Assembly (NCBI RefSeq): GCF_016757215.1
Contig: NZ_JAESIY010000001.1
Coordinates: 186,001 to 250,000 of the forward strand
From: Fulvivirga sediminis
GTDB taxonomy: Bacteria; Bacteroidota; Bacteroidia; Cytophagales; Cyclobacteriaceae
Direction of reading: 5' to 3'
Length of the DNA stretch: 64,000 bases
Numbering within the stretch: the stretch's first letter is position 1; every line of letters starts with the position of its first letter. The notes under the pieces were generated by a model. It was not told the origin of the DNA, searched no databases, and worked only from the letters and a program-made list of their open reading frames with translations. Shown in pieces: positions 44,886-53,016 of the stretch. A program made the translations under genes and the position numbers.

Positions 44886-45782
44886 ATGTTTCAGAAATCT
44901 TCATGGCTGCATCTCAGAATACCATTTTCTTTTTTCCTTTTACCTGTATTTCTATTTGGTCTGAGTATTTCACCAAACATTAAGGAAAGCAACCTAGTCA
45001 TTGTTTTTATTTCACTGCATTTTTTTTTATATCCCGCTAGCAATGGCTATAACAGTTATTTTGATAAAGATGAGAAAAGCATTGGGGGGCTTAAAAATCC
45101 TCCAAAGGTTTCTCTTGGGCTTTATTATCTGGCATTAGTTTTTGATATAATAGCCATTTTGTTGGGCCTTTCCATTAGCTGGCCATTTGCTATCATGCTT
45201 TTTGTGTATGGATTAGTATCTAAAGCTTATAGTCATCCATTAATCCGGCTTAAGAAATATCCTTTCGCTAGCTGGTTTGTTGCCGGTTTGTTTCAGGGCG
45301 CTTTCACATTGGTTATGACATATATGGGTTTAAATGGATTTGGCTTTAATGTGTTTCTTTGGCCACAGGTGATTATTCCGGCATTACTGAGTTCACTGAT
45401 TTTATGGGGCTCCTACCCTATGACTCAGATATACCAGCATGAAGAAGATGCTAAGAGAGGAGATAATACGCTTAGCTTGAAATTGGGTATAAAAGGCACG
45501 TTTTATTTTACGGCAGTGGCCTTCACAGTGGCTGTAGCTGGTTTTGTGTTTTATTTTATGGAATACCAGCAGGTAAAGTATGCGTGGGTGTTTATAGGGA
45601 GTATGTCTCCAGTAGTATTATATTTTGCTATCTGGTATCTTGAGGTTTACCAAGATAGTACCAAGGCTGATTACAAACATACTATGTGGCTCAATATGAT
45701 CTCAGCAGTATGCCTGAGCGTATTTTTTATTTATTTTTTCATTGATAGCACTCAAATTTTACAAGCTGTAAAGGCTTTTTAG
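44886..45782 (+). CDS. UbiA-like prenyltransferase
   Basis: A membrane-embedded aromatic prenyltransferase-like protein of 298 residues with eight or nine hydrophobic helices. The first acidic motif is SNGYNSYFDKDEKSIGG (an NxxxxD(x)DE variant of the usual NDxxDxxxD) and the second is YQHEEDAKRGDNTLSLKLG. I use the ATG at 44886 (MFQKSSWL); an in-frame GTG lies 21 bases upstream. It is divergent from the type III polyketide synthase gene, so a role in prenylating the polyketide-derived aromatic ring is likely but not proven. Its stop shares four bases with the convergent reductase gene. Confidence 0.85.
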   Translation: MFQKSSWLHLRIPFSFFLLPVFLFGLSISPNIKESNLVIVFISLHFFLYPASNGYNSYFDKDEKSIGGLKNPPKVSLGLYYLALVFDIIAILLGLSISWPFAIMLFVYGLVSKAYSHPLIRLKKYPFASWFVAGLFQGAFTLVMTYMGLNGFGFNVFLWPQVIIPALLSSLILWGSYPMTQIYQHEEDAKRGDNTLSLKLGIKGTFYFTAVAFTVAVAGFVFYFMEYQQVKYAWVFIGSMSPVVLYFAIWYLEVYQDSTKADYKHTMWLNMISAVCLSVFFIYFFIDSTQILQAVKAF

Positions 45783-46888
45783 AACGGATCTCCGTGAGTT
45801 TGTTTCATGATAAAATTAGCAAATGGCGGTACTTTTCTGGCCAGCTCCACACTCACATTTGATACCCATGATTGCCCGAATAGTTTCTGTATTTGTCGGC
45901 CCTTCCATAGCCTGGCTTTAAAGTACTTATTCCATTCTTTGTTATACGCTTTTTCAATAATAAGCTGAGCATTTTTTTGGTGAGCATATTTTATAATGAC
46001 CTCACTCAGTATTTTGGCGGAATGTATGGCCATGGCCATACCATTGCCGCACAGTGGGGTAATCATACCAGCTGCATCTCCACACATGAAGATATGATTA
46101 GCTACTAGTTCTTTCGTTTCAAAGGATATTTCATTAATAACAAGCGGCTTTTTAAAAATAAATTCTGCTGAAGTGAAGATTTCTCTAAGAAATGGATTGT
46201 CGAATAAAGTGTTTTCTTCCATTTCTGCAATAGTGGTGGTCAAATTGCTGCGCGCAGTGAGATAGCACAAATTATATGCATTTCCTTCTACTTTATTTAT
46301 TCCACAGTAGCCATTTTTAAAATTGTGTAGAGAAATAAGATCAGGGGCTTGTTCAGGGTAGTTGATGTGATATTTGACCCCCATGTATGGAGATCTTTTG
46401 GAGAAAAATTTCCTTTTCATTACCTGATCAAGTTTGGAGCGCTTGCCATAAGCACCTATCACAAAGTGGCCTTTTTCTATGGCTCCACCCTGTAATTCTA
46501 CCTCGAAATGATCTTGAAGGTATTTCACATTTTGCACCTTTTTGCCGATGATAAAGGAAACGCCTGCCGCCTTAGCTTTTTCGTAAATAAAGTGATCTAG
46601 CGTGAAACGACTGATGCCGAAACCTCCCAGGTCCAAGGGTAGTATTAATTCTTTACCAGTTACGGAGCTTAGCTGAAAATGATTTAATGTGGCGGCGCTT
46701 AGCTCCTCCGGGTGTATTCCCAAACTAGCTAAAAAAGGCCTGACCTCATTAGAAATGTACTCACCACAAACTCGGTGGAAAGGATAATTTTTTTTCTCTA
46801 TTACTAATGTTTGGAAGCCGGATTTTTGTAAATTCAGAGAGCAAATCAACCCTGATAAACCGCCACCAATAATGATTATTTGTCTCAA
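45779..46888 (-). CDS. FAD-dependent oxidoreductase (geranylgeranyl reductase-like)
   Basis: A 369-residue flavoprotein of the UbiH/geranylgeranyl reductase group. The N-terminal dinucleotide fold GGGLSGLICSLNLQKSG is followed by EKKNYPFHRVCGEYIS. A second FAD motif is MCGDAAGMITPLCGNGMAMA. The family includes hydroxylases (such as SrsC) and double-bond reductases. As part of the type III polyketide locus it could hydroxylate the aromatic ring or reduce a prenyl chain; which is not resolved. Not a membrane protein. Confidence 0.88.
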   Translation of the reverse strand: MRQIIIIGGGLSGLICSLNLQKSGFQTLVIEKKNYPFHRVCGEYISNEVRPFLASLGIHPEELSAATLNHFQLSSVTGKELILPLDLGGFGISRFTLDHFIYEKAKAAGVSFIIGKKVQNVKYLQDHFEVELQGGAIEKGHFVIGAYGKRSKLDQVMKRKFFSKRSPYMGVKYHINYPEQAPDLISLHNFKNGYCGINKVEGNAYNLCYLTARSNLTTTIAEMEENTLFDNPFLREIFTSAEFIFKKPLVINEISFETKELVANHIFMCGDAAGMITPLCGNGMAMAIHSAKILSEVIIKYAHQKNAQLIIEKAYNKEWNKYFKARLWKGRQIQKLFGQSWVSNVSVELARKVPPFANFIMKQTHGDPF

Positions 46889-46989
46889 AGCCAGATTTTA
46901 GTTAGATCAGTATGGTGTAATAAATAATGAGAATTTAATTATTAACAAATTATTCGATTATCCGTTAACCATTTGAAACATCACAACTT

Positions 46990-47463
46990 ATGCAACCCCT
47001 AACAACTTCAGATAATAAAAGAGATTCTTTGAATATCTTTTTAGTAGGTAACAATCCTATTGAACTTGGTCACATTTACGATAAACTTAAGCAAATAAAG
47101 CACAAAACCTATAATACAGAGATAGGCTTTAATCTTAAGGGACTTTATAAAAGAATTATTCATTCTAATCCCAGTTGCATTTTAATCGACGATAATTTTG
47201 ATAGAAGTTATATGAAGAGTCTGGTAAAAAGATTGTCTTCAGGCATAAAAACTCGTCATATCCCAATTACTATCATCAAGAATTCTAATTATTCTGAAGC
47301 CTACCTGGCCGACGCTCAGGAGTATATCCTTAAAGATGGTATTACATCCGAGTCGCTATCCAGATCTATTTTGAATGCGATTAAGTTTAAAAGCATGCAT
47401 GCTTATTTATACAAGCGCTATAAGAAGGAGACATCAAGATTAAAGCAATTCTTCTTTAAATAA
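46990..47463 (+). CDS. Degenerate receiver-domain protein
   Basis: A 157-residue protein that resembles a response-regulator receiver domain without output domain. The beta-3 aspartate region is CILIDDNFD (Asp67/68) and the late lysine is in EYILKDGI (Lys115). The acidic pair at the end of beta-1 is replaced by Asn-Asn (LVGNNPIELG, residues 21-22), so normal Mg-dependent phosphorylation is unlikely. A basic C-terminal tail (KRYKKETSRLKQFFFK) follows. Target unknown. The gene overlaps the convergent aspartyl protease gene by 8 bases. Confidence 0.7.
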   Translation: MQPLTTSDNKRDSLNIFLVGNNPIELGHIYDKLKQIKHKTYNTEIGFNLKGLYKRIIHSNPSCILIDDNFDRSYMKSLVKRLSSGIKTRHIPITIIKNSNYSEAYLADAQEYILKDGITSESLSRSILNAIKFKSMHAYLYKRYKKETSRLKQFFFK

Positions 47464-48694
47464 GACTGTGCAGCCGAAATTTGAAAGCTAGTTTTTTATC
47501 GTTTCTTTGAATAACTAGCTTTATTTTTTTGTTTTCTTTGGAGTTTAAAATGCTATTGATCACGTTCAGATGCAAAGAACCTGATTGCATACCGTTAATT
47601 TTTAGAATAATATCTCCTTTTTCAATACCGGCATTTTCGCCAGAAGAATTTTTTCTTACTTCTACTATTTCAAAGGTGCTAAGCAAGCTGCCTTTGGCTT
47701 TTACGGTGAGCCCGCTCATGTTGTAGGAAAAACGATCTTTATAATCTTTGCCTGGCTTTAGAAATAGCTTCTCATCAGGGAAGTCAAAAACAGTAATGAA
47801 CCGACTTAATATCTCTCCTCCAATACTTCCATTTCGATCTGATCCAGAAGTTTTTAGGCTATCAAGAAAGTCATGATCATCTGGGAAGCTTGTGATTACA
47901 TTTTCCCAACAAATTTTATTATTTAGCTGAAGCATGGGTATTCTTGCTATCTTACCTTTCATTACTCCTCCCAAGCCTCTGCCGAGTATGGCATTAATGT
48001 TATTTTGTGGTATATAAATATCACTTTCCTCGTTAGGCTCAAGCCGTAATCCGTGGCTCGCTCCTGAGTCTACCATAAGCCTGGCCTTGTGCACCTCTTT
48101 AGGGCCATAAATGATTTGGCCAGTAATGTAGGGTTTGGTATCATGTACCTCCATGGGTATTTCTCTATATTTTCTTCCAGGCTTAAAATGTTTTGGGGTA
48201 GTGAGGAGCATTATTTTACGATCGTAATCTATTTTTACCACAAATCGGCTAAAAAGCTCATAGCCCAATATACCATGTACATCGGTACCCAGATAATTAC
48301 GCAGTTCCAGATAATCTTCTGCCAATACTAACAGGGCATGTCCCCGACCCTTTACACCAGGTAGGTTTATAGATACATTGTTAGTAATATAAGCATCTAT
48401 TAGTTGCTCTCCACCAAGGCCAGAAATAGTGTACTTTTTAGAGTATGAAAGGTTAATAATATCTCCAAAGGCCTTTTCTGTGAGTATGCTGGTTCTTACG
48501 CCAGTATCTAAAATAAATTTAAGGGGGAGTTCATTATTTAGGACTACCGGCACTACAATCAGATTATTGTAGATTTCAAACGGAATTTCTACCTTCTTTT
48601 TATTGCTGCTAATGCTGAAGCCTAATTGCTGAGCATAAAGGGGGCTTGTCAGATAAATAAACAGCAAAATTATTAGAGTAGTATGGCTCTTCAT
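47456..48694 (-). CDS. Retropepsin-like aspartyl protease with PDZ domain
   Basis: An exported protein of about 412 residues; the start is taken as the ATG at 48694 (MKSHTTLIILL) with a signal peptide ending SPLYAQ; a longer in-frame TTG start exists at 48715. Two aspartyl protease motifs are visible: FILDTGVRTSILT and LMVDSGASHGLRL, each with the D(T/S)G core. A PDZ domain (about 325-410) follows with GIEKGDIILKINGMQSG. The order with two retropepsin-like lobes and a C-terminal PDZ is common in Bacteroidota. Substrates are unknown. Confidence 0.88.
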   Translation of the reverse strand: MKSHTTLIILLFIYLTSPLYAQQLGFSISSNKKKVEIPFEIYNNLIVVPVVLNNELPLKFILDTGVRTSILTEKAFGDIINLSYSKKYTISGLGGEQLIDAYITNNVSINLPGVKGRGHALLVLAEDYLELRNYLGTDVHGILGYELFSRFVVKIDYDRKIMLLTTPKHFKPGRKYREIPMEVHDTKPYITGQIIYGPKEVHKARLMVDSGASHGLRLEPNEESDIYIPQNNINAILGRGLGGVMKGKIARIPMLQLNNKICWENVITSFPDDHDFLDSLKTSGSDRNGSIGGEILSRFITVFDFPDEKLFLKPGKDYKDRFSYNMSGLTVKAKGSLLSTFEIVEVRKNSSGENAGIEKGDIILKINGMQSGSLHLNVINSILNSKENKKIKLVIQRNDKKLAFKFRLHSLI

Positions 48695-48796
48695 GCACTT
48701 ACGCGTTCTAACCAAAATTTAAGCAATTTTTACAAGATATGTATGATACAGTCGCTTCATTTTGTGTTCATAGAGCAGACCTATACATAATTGAGT

Positions 48797-49306
48797 TTAT
48801 CTTTTTTGTAGTATCCGCATAATGTTCATATTATCTCCTATATAGCTACAGGTAAAACTGCTTAAAATGCTAATTATCAATGAGAAAGTCATGATAATAA
48901 TCAGGTCTGTAAAGTGTAGCGTATAGCTATGTGGTATGCCTGATATTATTTCTATAAATTTTTTATTGTTATAAATGATTAAGCAAAGTAATAGGGCGCA
49001 GAATGAATTAAGTAGATGGCCTAAAAGATGAAGCTCAAAGAGGTTTTTGAGATTGGCTCCAAATATTTTTCTCATACCTATTTCTTTCCTGTGCCCATGC
49101 TCAGGCATAATTTGAATAAGTAGCCCTGATATAAAAAAAGAAATAGCTGCCAGGCTAAAGGAGATATGGGCTATGCTACTTCTGCAAAGGCTTATGTTCA
49201 AAAGCAGCGATAAGTCTCCCAGGCTTAGCATAATAATAGCGGCCATTCTAAGAGGAAGGTGACTTTTAAATTTTCGAATGGTAATTATGGCATTATTCTT
49301 TAACAT
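48797..49306 (-). CDS. Miniature FtsX-like permease (probable internally deleted remnant)
   Basis: A 169-residue membrane protein. The first 18 residues (MLKNNAIITIRKFKSHLP) look like the N-terminus of an FtsX/MacB permease, and from about residue 70 the sequence matches the C-terminal FtsX domain (HRKEIGMRKIFGANLKNL, then several hydrophobic helices and the NIMRILQKR tail). The periplasmic MacB_PCD domains and the first FtsX domain are missing, compared with about 800 residues in the full family. The frame is intact. It may be a decayed copy or a small functional permease; I cannot tell which. Confidence 0.6.
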   Translation of the reverse strand: MLKNNAIITIRKFKSHLPLRMAAIIMLSLGDLSLLLNISLCRSSIAHISFSLAAISFFISGLLIQIMPEHGHRKEIGMRKIFGANLKNLFELHLLGHLLNSFCALLLCLIIYNNKKFIEIISGIPHSYTLHFTDLIIIMTFSLIISILSSFTCSYIGDNMNIMRILQKR

Positions 49307-49687
49307 TTGGTGCTCCTTTCAAATGGTTAATTCAAAGAGCATACCATTATCATTTTATGCTTATTTGGTCTAATATGTCAATTTTGTGGCATTCTGCTGT
49401 ACGATCATAAGTCAAAAGAGCGTTCAATATTGAACAATGATTGGTGTAAAGCAATTATACTATTAAGGGTTTTTGATACAGTGGGCATGTAAATGGATTT
49501 GAAGAAACAGTTATTAAAATATGATATTAATTATGTCCGGTCTAACGAAAAATATCAGGTATTTTAGGCCCTAAATAAGATTGCAGATCAAAAAAGCATC
49601 CAATTTTGAAAAACTATCGTATGGTATTTGTGTGGGAAAAGTAACTATAAACGTTATTAAGTTCCATCGCTTAACTACTAAAACCTA
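49307..49687. other. 381-base intergenic region with a GTTCAATATTGAAC palindrome
   Basis: Between the miniature permease gene and the MORN-repeat gene. I see no tRNA or confident gene. A perfect 14-bp palindrome GTTCAATATTGAAC lies at 49422-49435, the size of a dimeric regulator site. A 24-codon open frame at 49493-49567 is possible but has no support. No two-box promoter was recognised for the MORN gene. Confidence 0.5.
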
Positions 49688-51097
49688 ATGAAACTAAAGA
49701 ATATACTTATAGCATTTGGCTTGAGCCTTATTTTCATACCTGCCATTGCTCAGAAAACTACACTTTTCACTCAGGATAGCTCCGTTTATGCCATAGGAGA
49801 TATTATAGAAGGCAAAAAAGCTGGCAATTGGCAGTTCTTCAATAAGAATAATATTAAAATAGAAGAAGGAAAATTTGAGAATGATAAGCGTGAAGGGGTT
49901 TGGAATATTTTATACCCCAATGGTAGGATTAAGGCTAAGGTGAATTATGAAAATGACGAGCCTCAAAACTACCTGGAGTATGACTTGAGAGGTACTACCG
50001 TGGAGGCTGGTCAGTTTGAAAATGGCTTAAAATCTGGTGTTTGGACTACCTACCACCCGAATGGCAAGGTGAAAGCAAAAATGGAATACGAAAAAGGTAA
50101 GAAAAAAGGAGTTACAAAGGAGTTTGACTATTATGGTACACTCATGCTGGAAGCGCAATATGACAATGATACCACTGATGGAGACTGGAAGTTATATAAT
50201 GAATATGGTAAACTGGCTGTTGATGGAGCTTATAGTAATGGTATAAAAGTAGGTACTTGGAAAGAGTTTTATGAGTTTGGTCAGCTAAGGGCGGTGGAAC
50301 ATTATGAGCTTGGCAAGCCAGATAGTACCTGGCAGGAATATACTGTAGATGGTAAGGTGCTTTCTGAAAAGCACTTTAAAAATGGAAAACCTGAAGGAAA
50401 GTGGAGAGAGTTTTATATCGATGGAGATTTGAAATCATTGAGCTTTTATAAATATGGTTTGCAGGATAGCGTGTACCTCACCTATTTTGAAAATGGCAAG
50501 CCTGAGATACAAGGAACGTATGAATATGGACTAAAAGAAGGAAATTGGAGATTTTTTAATGAAAAAGGTTACTTGTTGGAAGAAGGACATTATTTAAACG
50601 GTGAGCAAAGTGGCCAGTGGTTTACTTATTATGATAAAGGGGAGCTGAAGAGCATTGGTTCTTTTGAGGCTGGTCTTGAAAATGGTAAGTGGGGAATATT
50701 TCATACTACGGGTTTGCTTATGCAGGAGGAGGAATGGGTTTCTGGCATGCTAATGAGGGTGAGCGACTATTATACTATATATGGAGATACCCTTTCTTCT
50801 GGTAATTTGAAAAATGGTACCGGACTTAAAATCAATTACTACATTGATGGGCAAAAGGAAATTGAATGCGAGTTTAAGAACGGATTGCCGGATGGAAACT
50901 GGAAGTACTACTATCATAATGGTAAACTGGCAGAAGAAGGGCAGTTTGAGAGTGGTGTGAAAACAGGAGCATGGACTTATTATTATGACAATGGTAATAG
51001 ACAATCATATGGTGAATATAAAGATGGAGAGGAAACAGGTCGCTGGCTCTATTACTATAAAAATGGATCTTTACGAGACTCACAGACGTATGAATAA
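49688..51097 (+). CDS. Exported MORN-repeat protein
   Basis: A 469-residue protein with a signal peptide (about 1-22, ending PAIAQ) and about 18 consecutive MORN_2-type repeats of roughly 23 residues, with the pattern G-x-W-x-Y-Y/F-x-x-G-x-L-x-x-x-G-x-Y-x-x-G (for example KYYYHNGKLAEEGQFESGVK). Similar repeats are annotated as YwqK-like antitoxins in databases; that name rests on a few Bacillus proteins and is not support here, as no toxin gene lies next to it. It may act at the cell surface as a scaffold. The DUF2911 gene starts 18 bases later. Confidence 0.88.
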   Translation: MKLKNILIAFGLSLIFIPAIAQKTTLFTQDSSVYAIGDIIEGKKAGNWQFFNKNNIKIEEGKFENDKREGVWNILYPNGRIKAKVNYENDEPQNYLEYDLRGTTVEAGQFENGLKSGVWTTYHPNGKVKAKMEYEKGKKKGVTKEFDYYGTLMLEAQYDNDTTDGDWKLYNEYGKLAVDGAYSNGIKVGTWKEFYEFGQLRAVEHYELGKPDSTWQEYTVDGKVLSEKHFKNGKPEGKWREFYIDGDLKSLSFYKYGLQDSVYLTYFENGKPEIQGTYEYGLKEGNWRFFNEKGYLLEEGHYLNGEQSGQWFTYYDKGELKSIGSFEAGLENGKWGIFHTTGLLMQEEEWVSGMLMRVSDYYTIYGDTLSSGNLKNGTGLKINYYIDGQKEIECEFKNGLPDGNWKYYYHNGKLAEEGQFESGVKTGAWTYYYDNGNRQSYGEYKDGEETGRWLYYYKNGSLRDSQTYE

Positions 51098-51115
51098 AAT
51101 TATGGAAATAAGGTA

Positions 51116-51664
51116 ATGAAGAAACTCATTGTTTTTGTTGGTAGCATTGTGGCTATCATTGCCATATTTCTGGTTGTGTTTAGAGTCTATACAAAATCCT
51201 TCAGTCCGCAGGATAAGGTTGCCTATAAAAGTGATAGTGTAGACATAGAAGTGAAATATAGCCGCCCTTACGTGAAAGACAGAGTTATATTTGGAGAATT
51301 AGTGCCTTATGGCAAAGTCTGGAGAACAGGGGCCAATGAGGCGACCGTACTATCTATAAGCCATGACCTGAAAATTAATGGAAAAGAACTTAAGGCCGGT
51401 TCATATTCTATATTCACTATACCGGGTAAAAACTCTTGGAAAGTAATATTTAATAATGAAATCGGGCAGTGGGGAATTGATGTGTTCTCTCAATCGGCCA
51501 ACAGAGATCCTGAAATGGATGCTCTTATACTTCAAGTAAAACCCATTTATACTTCTAATGTATTTAATCAGTTTACTATTGCTTTAGAAGCTATGGGTGA
51601 TGAAGTAGAAATGATAATGATGTGGGAGAATACATTAATTGTAGTTCCGTTTTCAGTAAAGTGA
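51116..51664 (+). CDS. DUF2911 family protein
   Basis: A 182-residue membrane-anchored or exported protein. One hydrophobic segment (about 5-22) is followed by the DUF2911 domain: VDIEVKYSRPYVKDRVIFGEL, VPYGKVWRTGANEATVL, LKAGSYSIFTIPGKNSW. Function unknown; common in Bacteroidota. It is 18 bases after the MORN gene and probably in the same transcript. No clear terminator was seen after it. Confidence 0.9.
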   Translation: MKKLIVFVGSIVAIIAIFLVVFRVYTKSFSPQDKVAYKSDSVDIEVKYSRPYVKDRVIFGELVPYGKVWRTGANEATVLSISHDLKINGKELKAGSYSIFTIPGKNSWKVIFNNEIGQWGIDVFSQSANRDPEMDALILQVKPIYTSNVFNQFTIALEAMGDEVEMIMMWENTLIVVPFSVK

Positions 51665-52498
51665 AGAAGCCTAACTTTAAAAGAAAGGCTCCTCTCATTC
51701 TACACATTTTAACCCTAACGCAACACTACTTTTTTCTTAAAAAAGGCCAGAATGAACAGTGCATGCTTCCCCTCATTTTAAACCCAGATGTTAACTTCTC
51801 TTCCTTTGCTACCTCACTCCGTAAAATTACATCTAGAGTTAACTTCTGAGTTTTTTTCTTCCTCTTTTGCACTGCCCATGGCTTAATGTCTTAACAGAAT
51901 CTACTGTGTTCTTCCCTACTGCCGTCAACCAATCGTCACTTATTCCATCTCCTCAAAACCTCCAGAGCCACTATCTTACTCAATAACCATCACCTTGCTC
52001 TGTTCTACTTAGCTTTGATCAGTTTTTACTCTACTACAGCAGATCTGTTAAAGAATTTTTTATCATCTCATCTTACTTTTATAAGTTAAATTGATTACCA
52101 CCGTCAATAGTAATAAGGCTATCTTTCCTCTCGGTTTACTTTACACGTTTACTCATTACTATTTTTAAAATTGTGGCGGTAATCAGTTCATCATTTTCTG
52201 AAATTTATGTTTTCTTTCTTTTTTAACATTAAGCTATTTGTTATTCATTAATCATAAGATATGCCTAATGCTTAACTTTCTGATATTCATGTTTTTGCAA
52301 AAATCACTGATAGAAAAATATTCCATATTTTGAAAGGTGTTCCGCTTTATGGAAATGAAGTTTATTGTTATTATGCTTTGCTGTCATTTTACAATTTAGT
52401 AGCAAAGAACTACACTGGAAAGATGTTATTTTTTTATAGCTTAGTTTGAATGATACATTATCATTAATTACTATAAAGTTTTATTTAGTTTAAAAATT
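51665..52498. other. 834-base gene-free region with strong C-over-G strand bias
   Basis: No convincing gene on either strand. In the 120 bases 51901-52020 I count 42 C and 11 G on the plus strand, a bias far from the flanking genes and absent in the next 400 bases. The right part (about 52130-52498) is AT-rich and has poly-T tracts. I see no tRNA, no rRNA, no long inverted repeat and no insertion-sequence ends. Confidence 0.6.
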
Positions 52499-52957
52499 AT
52501 GAAAAAGCATTTTACAGATTTATTTCGATATAATGAATGGGCTAATAACCGAGTATTGATTACTTTGGAAGAAGGCGAAGTGAAAGATGATAAAATTATG
52601 ACCTTATTTAGCCATTTGCTTTCTTCCCAAATTATCTGGATAAATAGAATAAAGGATTTGCCTACCTCGCCTTTTCCTTTGTGGGAGAAATATAAGCTCC
52701 ATGAGATAAAGAGCATGAATGAGGAAAGTAACCGTAATTGGCGCGATCTCATAGAGAATCACCCTAGAGAAACTTTTGAAGAAATGATCTTTTACAAAAA
52801 CACCAAAGGCACCAAATACGAAAATACTATAAGAGAAATCATGGTCCATGTGCTTAATCATAGCTCTTATCATAGAGGTCAGGTTATAAGTAGGTTAAGA
52901 GAATTAGATATTACTCCTCCGGTTACGGATTATATAGTTTATTGTAGGCAAAAGTGA
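52499..52957 (+). CDS. DinB-like metal-binding protein
   Basis: A 152-residue DinB/YfiT-like four-helix protein. The metal ligands are a histidine in LFSHLLSSQIIWINRI and two in HVLNHSSYHRGQVISRL, the usual three-histidine arrangement. Members are thiol transferases (for example for bacillithiol) or hydrolases; the specific function is unknown. No signal peptide. The reading frame starts with a perfect ATG after a long AT-rich leader. Confidence 0.88.
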   Translation: MKKHFTDLFRYNEWANNRVLITLEEGEVKDDKIMTLFSHLLSSQIIWINRIKDLPTSPFPLWEKYKLHEIKSMNEESNRNWRDLIENHPRETFEEMIFYKNTKGTKYENTIREIMVHVLNHSSYHRGQVISRLRELDITPPVTDYIVYCRQK

Positions 52958-53016
52958 TAAACAGTAAGTGTTCATTTCTGTTAATATAATATTAGGGCCA
53001 TTTAATCTAAACCATT

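Noticed and set aside
46990-47463. Pathway-specific regulator of the polyketide locus
   Set aside because: It is adjacent, but is not in the operon, has no DNA-binding domain, and the acidic pair is missing.
49493-49567. A 24-residue open frame (MDLKKQLLKYDINY...)
   Set aside because: No ribosome-binding site, promoter or family; it may be chance. Worth revisiting only if conserved.
49688-51097. CRISPR array or other DNA repeat in the MORN gene; likewise in the WD40 gene at 16729-19938
   Set aside because: The repetition is at the protein level and diverged in DNA; no repeat-spacer pattern.
49688-51097. Toxin-antitoxin locus (YwqK-like naming)
   Set aside because: No toxin gene is adjacent and the protein is exported.
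51622-51849. A second gene overlapping the DUF2911 3' end
   Set aside because: Out of frame with DUF2911, low complexity, no family match.
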